Shown: positions 33,352 to 45,728 of the stretch, one piece after another
Position numbering within the stretch: position 1 is the first letter of the stretch
Layout of the letters: each line of letters starts with the position of its first letter
From: Isoetes taiwanensis
Lineage: Eukaryota > Streptophyta > Lycopodiopsida > Isoetales > Isoetaceae
Direction: 5' to 3'
NCBI GenBank assembly: GCA_021234155.1
Contig: JAJEKV010000107.1
Location: 847,673 to 911,672, forward strand
Length of the DNA stretch: 64,000 nt
Made by a program: the position numbers and the translations under genes
The notes under the pieces: generated by a model
Database searches by the model: none
Seen by the model: the letters and a program-made list of their open reading frames with translations, nothing else
What the model was told of the DNA's origin: nothing

Positions 33352-33810
33352 TTGGTCGGACCTGGCTATGGCGTCTTCCCTCTGAGATCCAATCAGGTCG
33401 TGTCCATGTGGCTCGTGCATTCATGGGCAATTGGGCATCTTTTGTGCTACACCTCTTTGGCGTGCAAACCATTCTTTGCAAAGCCGTCTCAAAAAGTGAT
33501 GGAGCCATCTCGAATACATGAACACAGGGCTATGGAATCTAGGCACCGTCCTCCAGCTTGGAATGGTAATGTGCTGCACGGGCCGTCTGCAAAAATTAAT
33601 CTGGTTCTTACTGATGAAATCTGGTTCTACAGACAACGAAAGAAATGCTATACATGTGGCGAATTAGGGCACCTGTACTATCTTTGTCCGAAGGAAGCCG
33701 TTCGTGTTGTTGTCAATATAAAGAAGAAGGTATATAAGCTGTTAACCTTAAGAATCTTTTGTTCTCTGATTCTTTCTAGTTTTTGTGGTCAGAAATGTTA
33801 CAGCTTATGA
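33352..33810 (+). CDS. Small CCHC zinc-knuckle protein fragment
   Basis: An open frame of 152 residues contains CYTCGELGHLYYLC near residues 100-113, a perfect C-x2-C-x4-H-x4-C knuckle, preceded by RQRKK. Such knuckles bind single-stranded nucleic acid and occur in retrotransposon GAG/ORF1 proteins and in some plant RNA-binding proteins. After KIKKK-like text there is a possible donor (AAG|GTATAT at about 33730), so the last part of the frame may be intron. The region upstream of residue 75 has no family match. A LINE or copia remnant is the likeliest source; a cellular gene exon is possible. Confidence 0.45.
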   Translation: MVGPGYGVFPLRSNQVVSMWLVHSWAIGHLLCYTSLACKPFFAKPSQKVMEPSRIHEHRAMESRHRPPAWNGNVLHGPSAKINLVLTDEIWFYRQRKKCYTCGELGHLYYLCPKEAVRVVVNIKKKVYKLLTLRIFCSLILSSFCGQKCYSL

Positions 33811-35180
33811 AGTTGTCTAGTGGTTATTTTGCAGTTTTGGTTCACACCATGGTGGATTTATAACGATCCCAGCCTGCGGATAAGAGGTCCATTTTCTTTG
33901 AAAGTTTTAAATCAAAAAAAGGATCACAAGTGGATACCTCCAGACTTGCAGGGGACTTGCAGGTATGGTGAATGCTTGTGTGTGGTAATTTGATGCATAG
34001 ATTTGGATGGGTAGACAGACCCATTGTAAATGAAGCACGTGGGGATTACTTTTAGCTTCTGTTAACCAAAAGCCTTTAAATTGTTTTTGAGGAGTTGGCA
34101 GTCCATTAGAACCATCTTTTCCACCCATTCCATTCTCTTATTGCAGAGATGTAGTATTGCTGAAATCCGCATGATGTTTCACCAAGTCACTGTGCCCAGC
34201 CTTCTGATTTGGAGAGGATCCAAGCACGACAGACGAGAAATTCAGAGTCTCAATCAAATCAGTCTTGAGAAATTTTATATGGTGATGTGCAGGTCTATAT
34301 TATAGAAATAATCTAATTTTTTTGCTCATGCTTTCACATCATTTCGTATTAAGCCAGATCCTCTTCATAAATTAGGACTGGACTTGACCCTCCGTGTAGT
34401 AGCTGATGTTGATCTTGTGGTACGTACACATGTTTCGTTTGAACTAATATATAAAGACTATGAAAAGTTTGGCTGGACTATTATTCTCACATTTCGCATT
34501 TGGGCAGGGCCTTCCAAATGTTGGCAAGGGAGCACATCTGGGTAAGGTAACTCCCATGCTTAAAAAGATTTCGTCTGTCCTTTATTAATGTTTATATTCA
34601 TTGTTTTACTAGAAGCTTGCAGGGTTAGAACGCATGTTCATACGGCATTTGCGCTGAAGTGGATTGTTAATGCATGTTCTAGACATATCTGCACCTTATC
34701 TAGTGAACTATTATCATGTGTTATGTGAGGTAAGAAAGATTTCTAATGGTGTGCTCTTTCATGATGTTGGTCATGCCTTTCTTTTGGCAATTAAGCAGTT
34801 GAATGGGAAAGGGATGCAGGTACAGAATGTCACTTACTAGCATGTGTTTAAGGTTTCTTGATAAATATGATGACTAGACAGATAAAAGATGCATGTACAG
34901 CACAGGAAAACATTCAGGCTTTCCTAGCCATATTTCTCATTTTCTTAATCTAATCTGCCAACTTCACATCCTCTAAAATGATCAGATAGATGCCTTTTTT
35001 CGTCATGTTATATTCAACCTTCGCTTAATTTTGCAATGTTCCTCGATGCAGCAATATCTTGTGCTTTAGATTGTATTTTTGTGTTTGCATAACTTAGTGT
35101 CTATGTCCTCAGGATTTATGCATACAAGAATTCTGAAGGATTCAATAATTTATTGATATATTTGTTTCGTGTTTGTTGCA
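33811..35180. other. No firm gene; intron-like sequence before the kinase exon
   Basis: T-rich with many GT/AG candidates. A phrase near 34360-34420 (PDPLHKLGLDLTLRVVADVD) and one near 34680-34730 (DISAPYLVNYYHVLCE) could be exons of an unrecognised gene. Neither could be linked to a family. Confidence 0.3.
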
Positions 35181-35181
35181 G

Positions 35182-35476
35182 GGCCGCAAACAATGGTTGT
35201 CAGAGGTTAAATACTTAGGCGTTGTAGACCATCCAAACCTTGTGAAGCTTATCGGTTAGTGTATATATCGGTTAAATGTCAAATGGAAGTGTTGATGCCC
35301 ATGTATTTGGGAAAGGGCAATCTGTGCTTCCGTGGAAATTAAAAATTCAAATTGGAGGTGTTGATGCCCATGTATTTGGTAAAGGGCAATATGTGCTTCC
35401 GTGGAAATTAAGAATTCAAATTGCCTTAGGGGCTGCACAGGGCCTAGCTTATTTGCATGAGGAAATGGATTTTCAG
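35182..35476 (+). pseudogene. RLCK-VII (PBS1-like) receptor-like cytoplasmic kinase exons
   Basis: Membrane-associated kinases of this group signal below surface receptors. After an acceptor (TTTGTTGCAG) the frame reads [20 protein letters not shown] then VKLIG, the alpha-C to beta-4 part. A gap of about 25 bases replaces an intron and the YC...LLVYE segment. Then MSNGSVDAHVFGKGQSVLPW and IALGAAQGLAYLHEE follow and end at DFQ|GTAAGG. A 69-bp piece of this exon is duplicated in frame (35285-35353 and 35354-35422). The glycine loop, catalytic lysine, HRD/YRD and DFG motifs are missing. I found no further kinase exon downstream to 36.5 kb. A dead fragment is most likely. Confidence 0.8.
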
Positions 35477-38400
35477 GTAAGGTTCTTTCACATGCTTTAT
35501 GATTTTTAGTTGGAAATTAGAGTTATGATAGAATTTAAATTGGCGCATGCGAGAGTTCTAGATTTACGGCGGTTGCAAGGGACACAGCTTTGAGAATATC
35601 CTGCTATATTTTTGGATTTGGAGCTCATCTTGGAGGAGTCCTTTTGTTAAGTAAATCCAGCAACAAGTAAATCCAACAATGGGACCCCGAAGCTTGCATC
35701 TGCAACCAAAGAAAAAGCGTTTAGAGAATGCTATATATTGGTAAACATTTTTTCTACCATCATTTTGACTGATTCCTCATTCATCGTTCTTGGAGTAGAA
35801 TCTTATTTGTTTTAATTTTCTTTAAAATGTATGAATGGCTTGCAACAGCATTTCTGTAGGAATGTATTGTTCTATAATGAAGCAGTGATATTCTTCGTGA
35901 TATCTAATGTTCTTTTCCATCTCGTTACTTCTTTGCAATAAAGGCCTTTGATTCCAATGATTCCATGTTGAATTCATCCAGGTTATTTTCCTTTGCTTTC
36001 AGATTTGATTGCTATGCCCCAACATCTTTGTTTTGTTATTTCATTTCGGTTGTTGTAAGTTCTTCATAATTTTAGCGGATGTGAAGCTAAATCACTTTTA
36101 CAGATCATCAATGTTGTAGTATTTGCTAATGCTTGCTTTTGTAATCAATGTATAAACCATAGGATTGGCCATTCTGCTTAAGGGGGAAATTAAGGTAGCA
36201 GACTTAAGGCATTGGGAGCACAAGTCATTGTTCTCAAACATTTAGGGAAATTTACCTGTATATACTCTCAGTTCTTCCCATATTTCATCTTGGTAGTCAT
36301 GCTTGAGATTCATGATATTTAAAATGTTCAAAGTTCATGAAATAATGCAAATTTTGAGCACTGACTAGTGTACCCTTTGCGAATAATCCAGGTTTACAAA
36401 ACAGTAGAGCTTATCAAGGCAAAAGGAGGGAAGCGGTCACGTTAGCGTTCTTAGAGTTCTTCTATAATTTGCATCCTAGTCTATATGTGCTGCTTTTAGA
36501 CTTGGCATGCCTACATATTGCAGTGAAGAATGTCTTTATGTTGAGGCTCAAATAATAGATCCAGGTAAAATGTCTTGCCTATGCCTATGCTTAGAATAGA
36601 TCCAGGTAAAATGTCTTGCCTATGCCTATGCTTAGAGAAGCCTGATTTGTGCTCCTTGCTTATATTCAATTAAGGGTTAGGTGTGCATGTTTTTATGCGG
36701 GTTGGATGCTTTGATATAGTGTGCTTGCTGCTTTGATATAGTGTGCTTGCCTTCTACATAGACAGCCAACGAAGTAGACACATGTTTTCATTTTGAACAA
36801 ATGTGTCTTAGGCATGAATGTTATGTATGGAAAACTTGATGATGTTGATGTCACTAGTTCCTTTGTTTTGAAACCAATCATTCTTGTGGTCTTTTGCTGA
36901 TATAGTGAAAATCAGAAGTTGCGTTTGATTAATTGTTCTTCAAAGTGCTATTCATGTATTTCATTCACTAAATTTATCTAGTCATATTTTGCCCCAAGTT
37001 CTTATGTAAGCGCTGCATGTTACAGAAAACTCTTGCTATAAAAATATACAGGTTCTTCTTAGCATAGATAACTGCCCATTGGTGAGACTAATTGGTTGGC
37101 CATGCTATGTAAGTTCACAAAAGATGACTGCTTCCTGTTGTTCACATCTAGATTCTGCAGAATGTAAAAGGATATAGTTTACCTCTGCCTTCATCTGGCA
37201 ACAAATATAATTTTCCCAAGGGATGTTTCTCTAATGGAATCTGAGGTCAAATAATCAAATATGTAACATAAGCCATGATTAACATGATATTAGACATTTT
37301 GTTTTGCCCAGGTTCGCTTAGTTCCACTTCTGGTGCTTTGTCTTTAGATGAGTCCTTCCATGTTGGATGTTTTTTTCTTTGATTTATGGCACAACCAGTT
37401 CTGGCATAAATGCCATCCTACATATATAACATCAAGCTCAGGATTACCTTAGTGTGTCCAGGTCAGGACACTCTTCATCGTGCTTTAATTACTCATTAGT
37501 AGTTTCTGTTTATGTGTTTACTTAGTAGTTTGAGAAGATTCTGCAGAATTAATGTAGAATGTGCAAGAAGAAAATATTAAACGGGTCTTGCCACATGAGG
37601 AATGCCAATTTGTCTAGTTCAATTTCGCACTATAAGGGCTATTGGAAGGCGCTACATGGGAACTGTGCTTCACCAAGGCATGTGCAGATTGTGCCACACT
37701 TAGAGCGTGTGCTTGATCTGGAGAGTGTGCTTGATCTGGCCCTTTCTTTGCCTTGCTTTTTTGAGCAGATGCATAGTGGAGTTGCCATACAGATGCTCTA
37801 TTTGTTGCTGCCGGTGTCTTTACTTCATACAAAATTTACAGAGTCTTGAACAGCCATACCTTTGAAAGAGTTTGCTAGATTGGATGAGAGTTCTTGGGGC
37901 CTTGATGTATTTTGGCAGATCAACACCAATTTCAAGCTGTAGTTGTCTATATCATACTGCAAAAGCCAAGCAAACATGGTGAATGTTAGCAACATGTGCA
38001 TGCATGTAGCATCTCAGTTTAACTTGCAATGAGGAATATTTTATAGATGCTCTTTACATAAGAAAAGTTCAATGTACATGTTGCATCAGGTGTAAATGTA
38101 CATGTTGTTTGTTCTCTTATTTACCACTGTTTTTCCAATTCAAAATACCAAACAAAATGTCCTTGTCTGCAGACAATGCCTTAGAAGACCTATCAAATAT
38201 TAGAAGCTCTTGAGCACGATAGCTTCTCGAATTGGTGGGCCTCCACAAGACAGTGCCACTGAAGAAGGGATTCATGACACATTTACCCAGCTTTTATTAG
38301 ATCTCATACGTTTGTAGTAAATTTAAACAAGTCTGAATATTTATTGAAGTTGGACAAATTTGCTTCGCTTTCTAGTTCCATAAATTGCCACAGGTTCTAG

Positions 38401-39744
38401 TGAGCGCTTAAGTACTCTACATCGCTTAAGTACTCTACATCATTGATGTAGGTTGTTTGTGCAGATAGACTCCATTTTTTGACATGCAACTGAAAGTTGA
38501 TAATATACGTGAGATTGCATTTAGAAATAAGCATCAAAATACCATTTCTATGGTAGACTTTTAACTGTTGTATATATTCGTTGCATGTTTATGTGAAAAA
38601 TCACATCAGCTAGATTCATGAGGAGCTGTATTCGTTTTACTGCATAAATTCAGAAACCTTAAAGTAGCGTATTCAGGCCTTGCCACTGCCCGATACTGAC
38701 GTTCTCCCACATGTAGTAAAATGTGTCTAGATGTCTTTTATGCCAAGCTATTGTATTTAACAAGTCCACCAGAGTGTGCCTGGATGTCCTTTGTGCTAAG
38801 CAATTGTATTTAGCAAGACCACAAGATGTCGAAAGAGATGCTGGATCCTATATCATTTTGCTCAAGGTTTCAACAAAATGTGACTTTTTATTGCGTGTCA
38901 AAATAAACACATTTTCATAATTTATTTGGTGGTAGTAAAATTTTGCTGCTTGTTTAGATTCTTAGCTCATAATATGACCACTCGCAATTCCATTTCTCAA
39001 CTCGATGTAGCATAAAACACTCACAATCCATCTTCATGGGAAAAAACAAAGGAAAAAAGGATAAATTAAGCATTCTAAATCAAGCATTACTTGTCAAACA
39101 ACTGAATGAATTTGGTGCCAGATAAGTGGTTTAAAAAATGTAATGATTAAATGGTTTAAAAACTAATAGCAATATTATTTTCTAGTGTAGATGTTGTTCC
39201 TAGTGTCTTAACATTATATGCTCAACAAGTGGAGGAACTTGCTAATAAAAGAAATGGCTTAATATACGGCAATTTCAAAACTTTGTCTGACTATACTCTC
39301 ACAAATATATATATCACTTATTTCTTTGCCAGGCTCAGAGGTATTCCTTCAAAGATATTCACTGTTAGGCCTTCCACATACTCATTTGAGAACATTTGCT
39401 ATTAGTCATATACAATAAACTTTATTTTATTTTTGGAGGAAGAAACCAAGAATATTTTCCATACAGAAATGAGAAAGCAAAATCTCAAATAGGATGTGGA
39501 TTAAAAACACTAATGAATTCACCCCATGACAACAATAAATTAGTGGATTTCTGTGTACATTATAACTGCACATAGAAGGAACGCCAAAATTTATATGAAA
39601 TCTTCATGCTAAAATTATTATACGTTAGAAGAGATTCTATGAACCTATATGACAATGTTTTCCACTATAATATTAGATACTGATCTATTTAAGCCTTGAT
39701 TTTACTTCCACATCTTCGTAAACCATAGATCATATACCCATTCA
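35477..39744. other. No supported gene; repeated short tandem duplications
   Basis: Long T-rich, intron-like sequence. Tandem duplications lie at 36555-36636 (41 bp), 36708-36751 (22 bp), 37707-37740 (18 bp), 38405-38440 (18 bp) and 38720-38817 (about 53 bp, diverged). Short frames such as 37559-37849 and 38723-38920 mainly reflect these. Nothing else is recognised. Confidence 0.5.
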
Positions 39745-39790
39745 TAGTACAAAGACTTGTATATATATACAATTATATAAGCACCCCCCT
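39745..39790. repeat. Dispersed repeat edge, second copy
   Basis: The same text as at 32567-32605 followed by G/C-rich GCACCCCCC, then CCGTCCA and CAACGGTTGAGAT, which is common near the ends of plant non-autonomous DNA transposons. Confidence 0.5.
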
Positions 39791-41330
39791 TATATCTAGA
39801 GATTTTGGTGTCGCCGCCGCAGCCGTCCATTTTTTGAGATCAACGGTTGAGATGAAAACATGCCAAACCACCCCAAGCACCCCCTGGGTATAAAGATTGA
39901 GGTGTCACGACTTGACCATCGAAGGTGCAAGATCTGAGCCAAGATTGAAAGCCCTCTTATTTGGGGCTTTTAATATAAAGCGTTGAATTTGTTCTCAATG
40001 GTCGAGATTTAGCCGGGGAAGTTCGAAATTTCGGAAAGGGAAAAGGATCTCTTGCAAGCGTGCTCCCAATTTTTTTCCCTTGCCTTGGTGGGGGATGCAG
40101 TCGGATAAGCCTTTTCCCCTCTGCTTTCCAATTTGGAGCATCCACCAATTTGAGTTCAAATTTGTGACTTGTTGGTCGGACGGGGCGCTTTCGAATCTGT
40201 GAACTTTCTATTTTGGATTTCTTTGGTCGGACGGTTGATAATGTGAAGTTTCTATCTTGGATTTGCTGGCTGGGGCAGTTGATAATGTCTTGATTTGTAG
40301 GGCAAACAAACAACAAGAGTGAGTTGATGAAATTCTCGGACTCGATTTAGCCTTTTGGTGGAGGTACAACCCAGATTGAGATACTTTTGTTGCATTTCTA
40401 ATCGATTGCCCTGTGTGTTTACCGTGGAAAATTTACTCCCGGATTCATGGCGGGTCATTTCTTGGACAATTTAAGGGCTCAATGGATCAAACTTGATTTT
40501 TTCGTAAAGGCCGAGAGGATCCGGCTCAGCTTTTGTGTTGCAGACTTTCATTTGGAGTTGGATTTCATATTTAGCAGCAGAGGAAGTAAACTATTAGGGC
40601 TTGATTGAACACACGACTATTATCCCTGTTTTCATTGCGGCATTTAGATCAAAGCATCGAGCATGCAACATTTTTCTAAAATGTAGATTGTGTAACATGA
40701 CAATCTAATGGGGTGATTGAAGCTAGATATTGTAGAATATGTTGATCATGATAAAAGCGTCCAAAACGCCTCAAACTAATCGAGAGAGATGATTCTTTCT
40801 TGTATATGTGTGGTTTTGCTGGATCTCCGTTGCCTTCGTAGGTTTTTAGTCCCATGTTATAGTATCTATGATGTATCTTGATCTCTATATGGTCTTTCTC
40901 CTCCCAAAAAAAAAAAACATGTCCAACATGGATATCTCTTGGATATTAGAAGGAAACACATAGGATTAGATATCCCAACTTAAAGATAGTACTTTTGGTT
41001 GTTGGAAGATGGAGAAATTGGGATGAAATGAGAAATCTAGGAATCTATTCATGCTGATAAGATATTCTATTATCATATTACAAGATGTCTTCAAGGTATT
41101 AATGATTGTCATATTACAGATTCTCTAAACTAATCACAAGGTAATCTTTTATCTATAGTGTCTCAAAGGCATACAAATCCATTTGCTTTAGAAAATTTTA
41201 AGAAATGCCTTCCATTTGGACTTTGGCTCCTAATGAGTTCCTTAAAATTCTCAACAATTGTTGGAATTGTCCTTAACAAATTCAGTTGTTATCCTAGATG
41301 TCTCTACATTTAGCCATTCCCTCTAAGTGT
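39791..41330. other. No supported gene
   Basis: Possible interior of a non-autonomous element up to about 40050, then AT-rich text. A run of 12 A lies near 40907. A minus-strand frame at 39957-40316 is lysine- and proline-rich with no family match. Confidence 0.4.
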
Positions 41331-41640
41331 TTTCTTTGTAAGAGACTTCTAAGCACAGTCCAGGACCATGATGTTACATGTGACATGTGTAAAAGTGCAC
41401 ACTGAAACTTTGAGCCATATATTTAGTTGCATGAGGTTAACCCCTTTTTGGAACAAGTTGAAAGATATCACATACAAAGTAGGCTATAGAGTGGACTTCT
41501 GGAAACCTCTTAATCAAATTTTGAGTGGAACTATTGTTTTTACAAACAACTTGAAGCAAATTGCAATTTGGAGCATATGGAAATACAAGAATGCAATCAA
41601 TATAGAAAAAGAGGAACATGAGTACTTCTAGTATTAAGTT
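41331..41640 (+). pseudogene. zf-RVT-like LINE C-terminal remnant
   Basis: The frames give KCFLCKRLLSTVQDHDVTC and then VHTETLSHIFSCMRLTPFWN followed by a W-rich IAIWSIWKYKN. The C-x2-C ... ETxSHxFxxC ... FW pattern is that of the zinc-binding domain at the C-terminus of plant LINE polyproteins. A one-base frame change separates the two halves. No reverse transcriptase is recognised upstream, so this is a detached tail. Confidence 0.55.
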
Positions 41641-42154
41641 TTCTCTTTATGTTTGAATTGGCTAGTTGTGTTATATCCCATAGAGCTAGAAAAGGGAATT
41701 CTTTTGATAAAAAATGGTTAGCTATGGTGATTTTATTGGTCCTCAAATTTTTTCAAGTGCAAACATATCCAACTGGAACCCAATGATTGTGTATGAATTT
41801 TAGATTTATTGAATCTCTTGGGATGCTTGCTTAAAGGTCATCCAGAGTTGGATGATGTCTCAAATAATGAAGCTTGAGTGCAATTGGCCATTTTAGGACA
41901 ACACATTCCACCTCAGAGCCTAGGTCCAATATGTAGCATTATAACATGGGGTTTCTTTTTGTGTTTTTGTACTGTTTTCTCTAAGGTTTTCATATGATTT
42001 GGTGGCCGTATTCATCCAGGTGTACTAAATAGTATTTCTAGAGTGCACCCTTTTGTAAGCCGTTGATTTTGGAAAAGGGGGCAAATCCTGCGGTGGGGGC
42101 TTTTTTGTGCTGGTTGTGAATATCCTCCCATTATTTTTAGGGTTCATTTTAGGG
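41641..42154. other. No supported gene
   Basis: AT-rich, no motif. It may belong to the LINE remnant 3' region. Confidence 0.4.
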
Positions 42155-42249
42155 TTGTGTAGATTAGGGTCTGGTCTATGGATTGGATTGGATTGGATTG
42201 GATTGTGTAGATTAGGGTCTGGTCTATGGATTGGATTGGATTGGATTGG
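42155..42249. repeat. Duplicated (ATTGG)n microsatellite block
   Basis: A 49-bp unit (TTGTGTAGATTAGGGTCTGG plus four to five ATTGG units) occurs twice in tandem. Confidence 0.9.
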
Positions 42250-44350
42250 CTAGCATGCATAGCTTATTGTTGCAGGGAAAGCCTTGGTGATTTTCAAAGG
42301 AATCCGGAAGGGAAGCAAGTTTGCCACAGGCTGCTCAAATAGTTTTGCATGGTATCCTGCTTATGAAGACAATTGGCTCAAAATGTTCTTTTTTGGAATT
42401 TACTTAGTGCGGCAAGAGGCTGTGTACTTGTTATGAAATTGGTAAAGGGAATTGGCGTCGAGATCCTAAGTCGTTTGGCGAAATTCAATTTGTTGGATCA
42501 ATGCCGTTTTTTAGATATGTTAGGTCAATTTTAAAACTGCGGGGCGTTGGGATCTAAGGTTTTGCCTTATAGATATAGAATAGGTAAATTTCATGTTATT
42601 GCGAGAAGGACTAAGAAGGCCGCTAGCATTTGCATCTTCTTGATTGCCAAAATGGTGCGTTAGATGGAGGATCGACAAGGTTGCAGGGGTCCTCATATTA
42701 GTGCCTCTATACAATCGAGTTTAATGGGTGAGCTTCAGTTGGCTTGGCGTTCACCGGACCTCCCAAAAACTTGCAAGATTGGCTCTATGTAAGGAGGTAA
42801 TTTCTAAATTAGCTCAAATGTACATGCTATAAGATCGATATGCATAGTCCATGCATGAAGGGCATTTATATGTGACCTCATTTATAGATAGCGGCGAAAG
42901 GCGCACCGAGGGGTTGAGCTCTCGATTGCGGCTTCGATGCGTTGCGAGGCCTCGGCTCCGGCTCCGCGAGCGAGGAGCAAATCACACCTGCGGACTAATA
43001 GAGGAGTTGAGGCTGCTTTGCTTGAAGTGATCCTGCGAATCGGGGTCGTCCGCGGACATGATCTCGCTCCGAGTATTGTTCCGGATATACCGGGAATGTG
43101 TAGGCCAATGTGGACCTTGGGCGGTGAGGCTGCGGTTGAACTTTATTTAGAGAATGAAACAATCGGATAGTGAGGATGACCCAATATATTTATGTTTACG
43201 CCTAAAAGCATGCTCTTGACATCATATCTTTGCCAGGGAAGACTTGTGTATAATCGGATCATTTGCGATTGCACACTCTCTTAATGTTTTGTGACAAGTA
43301 CTTTGGTGGATGGGTGTAAATATGGTAATGCTACCCAAAAAAAGCAGCGAAAAGCACTTAGCACCTAAAAAGCACTTCCAAGCACTTAGCAACCCGTAGT
43401 TATACCTCCCACAATCTCGACCTCGGTTCGTAGCACCTAGCTTCGAGGCACCTTCCTTTTTTTTTATCCCAATTTGTGTTTCTTTTGCTCTGTTTTCTCC
43501 GCTCACATCATAGATCAATTATCCAGGAACTTACATTCGTGAATCGATTACAATGGTAGAGGAGGCGATTCATGGTGATGATTTTGAAGGATACCGCGGC
43601 CTTTCAAACCATGGTTTGCGACCTCGGAAAAGCGGATTCAATTGGGCGGCAAATAATGTTACACAAAACGATTGGGAATCGGTTTGGCAAGAACCCCTCA
43701 ATTCCAAGTCGAAAGGTCGGCACTAAAGTTCTTTGCTATTGACCACATCTGAAGGCCAAATTGGACGGATTTGTTAAGGATTCTTTATCGGATGGGGTTT
43801 CAAACAATGAAGTTAGGAAGCAATTTGCCCTTGCATTTGCTTGGGAAAATTGCCAAGAAGGTCTTGAAGATCCCGAAGGCCATCAAATCAATTGGTGCAT
43901 ATGTACCGCCGAGGTTATGGTTTACAGCATAGCGGGCCGAGAGGTCGGGGTTTTAAAGAGAAACAAGAAATTGATTCAAAGCCTGCCGGTTCGAGCAAAA
44001 GAGGTAGCAAGTAGTAAACTTGATCGGACAAACTTGAAACCGAATCTGCAGATAGTGTGAGAGAATCAGAAAAACTTATGATCAAGAAAACTCGATGGAA
44101 AAAAAAGAAACGAGGATATAGTTGTTAGCTGGCATTTGAAGAAAAGTCAAATGACAAAATTTTAAAAAGGCTAAGAAAAAAAAGACCAAACATGGAACAA
44201 TTGAAATCCTTGCTTGTTGAAAAGAGGGGCCTGTTCATGACACAGGAAGTAGAACATGAAATAAAGGAGTTGGAGAAAGTTAATGTTTGAGGAGTATCTT
44301 TGCAGAGTCCATGAAGTCATTATGCGGACACGGAGATCCGAGATCTGATT
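42250..44350. other. No firm gene; weak coding-like frames
   Basis: A frame at 42937-43170 is arginine-, alanine- and glutamate-rich and locally GC-rich. A frame at 43761-44060 contains VRKQFALAFAWENCQEG. Neither is recognised. AAGCACTTAGCAC-type short repeats lie at 43350-43395. Confidence 0.3.
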
Positions 44351-44511
44351 TTGAAGAAGGGAAATTTGGAGGCGAAATTAATTCAACTGGATGGTGACAT
44401 CAAAGGCGACCAAGGAATATGCAAAACCTTGGACGATCTAGGAGACATCCTTAATTCAACTTTTCGCATCAACACCATCAAGAGAAATCTTCGAGGTTTT
44501 TACAAAATTTT

Positions 44512-44641
44512 TGTAATGCTTGTGGTTTGGGATTTCCGATAAGTACAAGCTTTCTTTAATTTTGATTGCTCACATGAATATCATGTGATGTGTCTTCGCT
44601 GCTTGTTAAAGGAAGGCAAATGTTTGAAATGTGAATGCCTA
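44512..44641 (+). pseudogene. RING-like zinc-binding motif
   Basis: The frame beginning at 44512 reads CNACGLGFPISTSFLNFDCS, HEYHVMCLRCLLKEGKCLKC and then EC. The spacing C-x2-C ... C-x-H-x2-H-x2-C-x2-C ... C-x2-C is close to RING/RING-H2 fingers, which usually make ubiquitin ligases. The surrounding frame is interrupted on both sides. It lies 1.2 kb upstream of the FCP1-like domain on the same strand and could have been part of the same protein. Confidence 0.5.
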
Positions 44642-44841
44642 GTTCACGAAGACCTTTATGTTGAGCTTGGCTTGAGCATTCATTGGTGATTGAGCGAGGT
44701 TGCTTCCTTTGATCCTAGATTAAGTTTCAGAAATCAGATTTGGGATCAAATACGTGCTCGGGCAATTGAAGATGTAGTAGATGTGCAATACGACCAATTG
44801 AAGTCCCCTTCTACTAGCACTTAAGAGAAGAAGGTTGAGAC

Positions 44842-45200
44842 ATGTCGGGGATGATTCTCGATATTGAAAGAGAATTTTTTAGGGGGACGGTGACCCCAAT
44901 GCAGTGTCTCCAAATTGGCGGTAAAATTCGAGGAAGAAACAAAGGTCGCCCGGATGAGGAGATTGAGTATGTCTTAGACACTCCAACTGGGAAGAAGCGT
45001 AAGCAAGATCAAGAAGAAAAAGGCTGATGTGGTTGTGAAGAAGACGGGGAAGGAAAAGAAGACATTGAATAAAGAAGAGACTAGCAAAAAGAAAGGAGGT
45101 GGCAAGGCCAAAGCAATTTTTAGGACCAAAGCCAAGGTTACTAGAAAGTATCCTTTGAGAGGGAGAGGTCAAAAGAATGATGGGAATGATGCGAGGAAAT
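44842..45200 (+). pseudogene. Lysine-rich low-complexity segment
   Basis: A frame starting MSGMILDIEREFF reaches RGRNKGRPDEEIEYVLDTP and then KKRKQDQEEK. A one-base shift continues with KKTGKEKKTLNKEE, TSKKKGGGKAKA and KYPLRGRGQ. This resembles a basic linker or nuclear localisation region. It lies between the RING-like motif and the FCP1-like domain and may belong with them. Confidence 0.4.
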
Positions 45201-45728
45201 GAGAACTTGCAAGGCAATGAAGAAGAGGTTGAGAAGGAGGTCATGGACAACATAAACTCAACCCTTGGCGATATTGCGGTGCAAGGTTTGAAAGTTCAAA
45301 AGAAGTTCATGAAGAGCGACCAATAAAAGAACGCACCAAATGTACAAGCTGCAAAGCACTATCTCGTACAAGGTAAAGGTACAAAACTTGCAAACAATGA
45401 TTGGATCCATGATGGGGAATAACAACATCCCTTGGAGCGAGAATAATTCATTCGATTGTTTAATTTGAATTCTTAAATTATTGTATTCATTATTTGAGTT
45501 GTCTTACGTAATCTTGGGGAGTGACCAAGTAGTCCAAAGTGATGAGGACTTAAATGTATCCCAATTAACTTCCAGGTCTTGTGCTTTTTTTAATTTAATC
45601 TCAATATTTGTACTTGAATTTGGGTGTGTATTCACTTGATTAATGTTGTGAATGTTAGGTCTTTGAAGTACAAAGTGTAAATGTAGCTTCAAGTTCCACT
45701 TTGCAGACCGCCAATTGTTATTAGGCAA

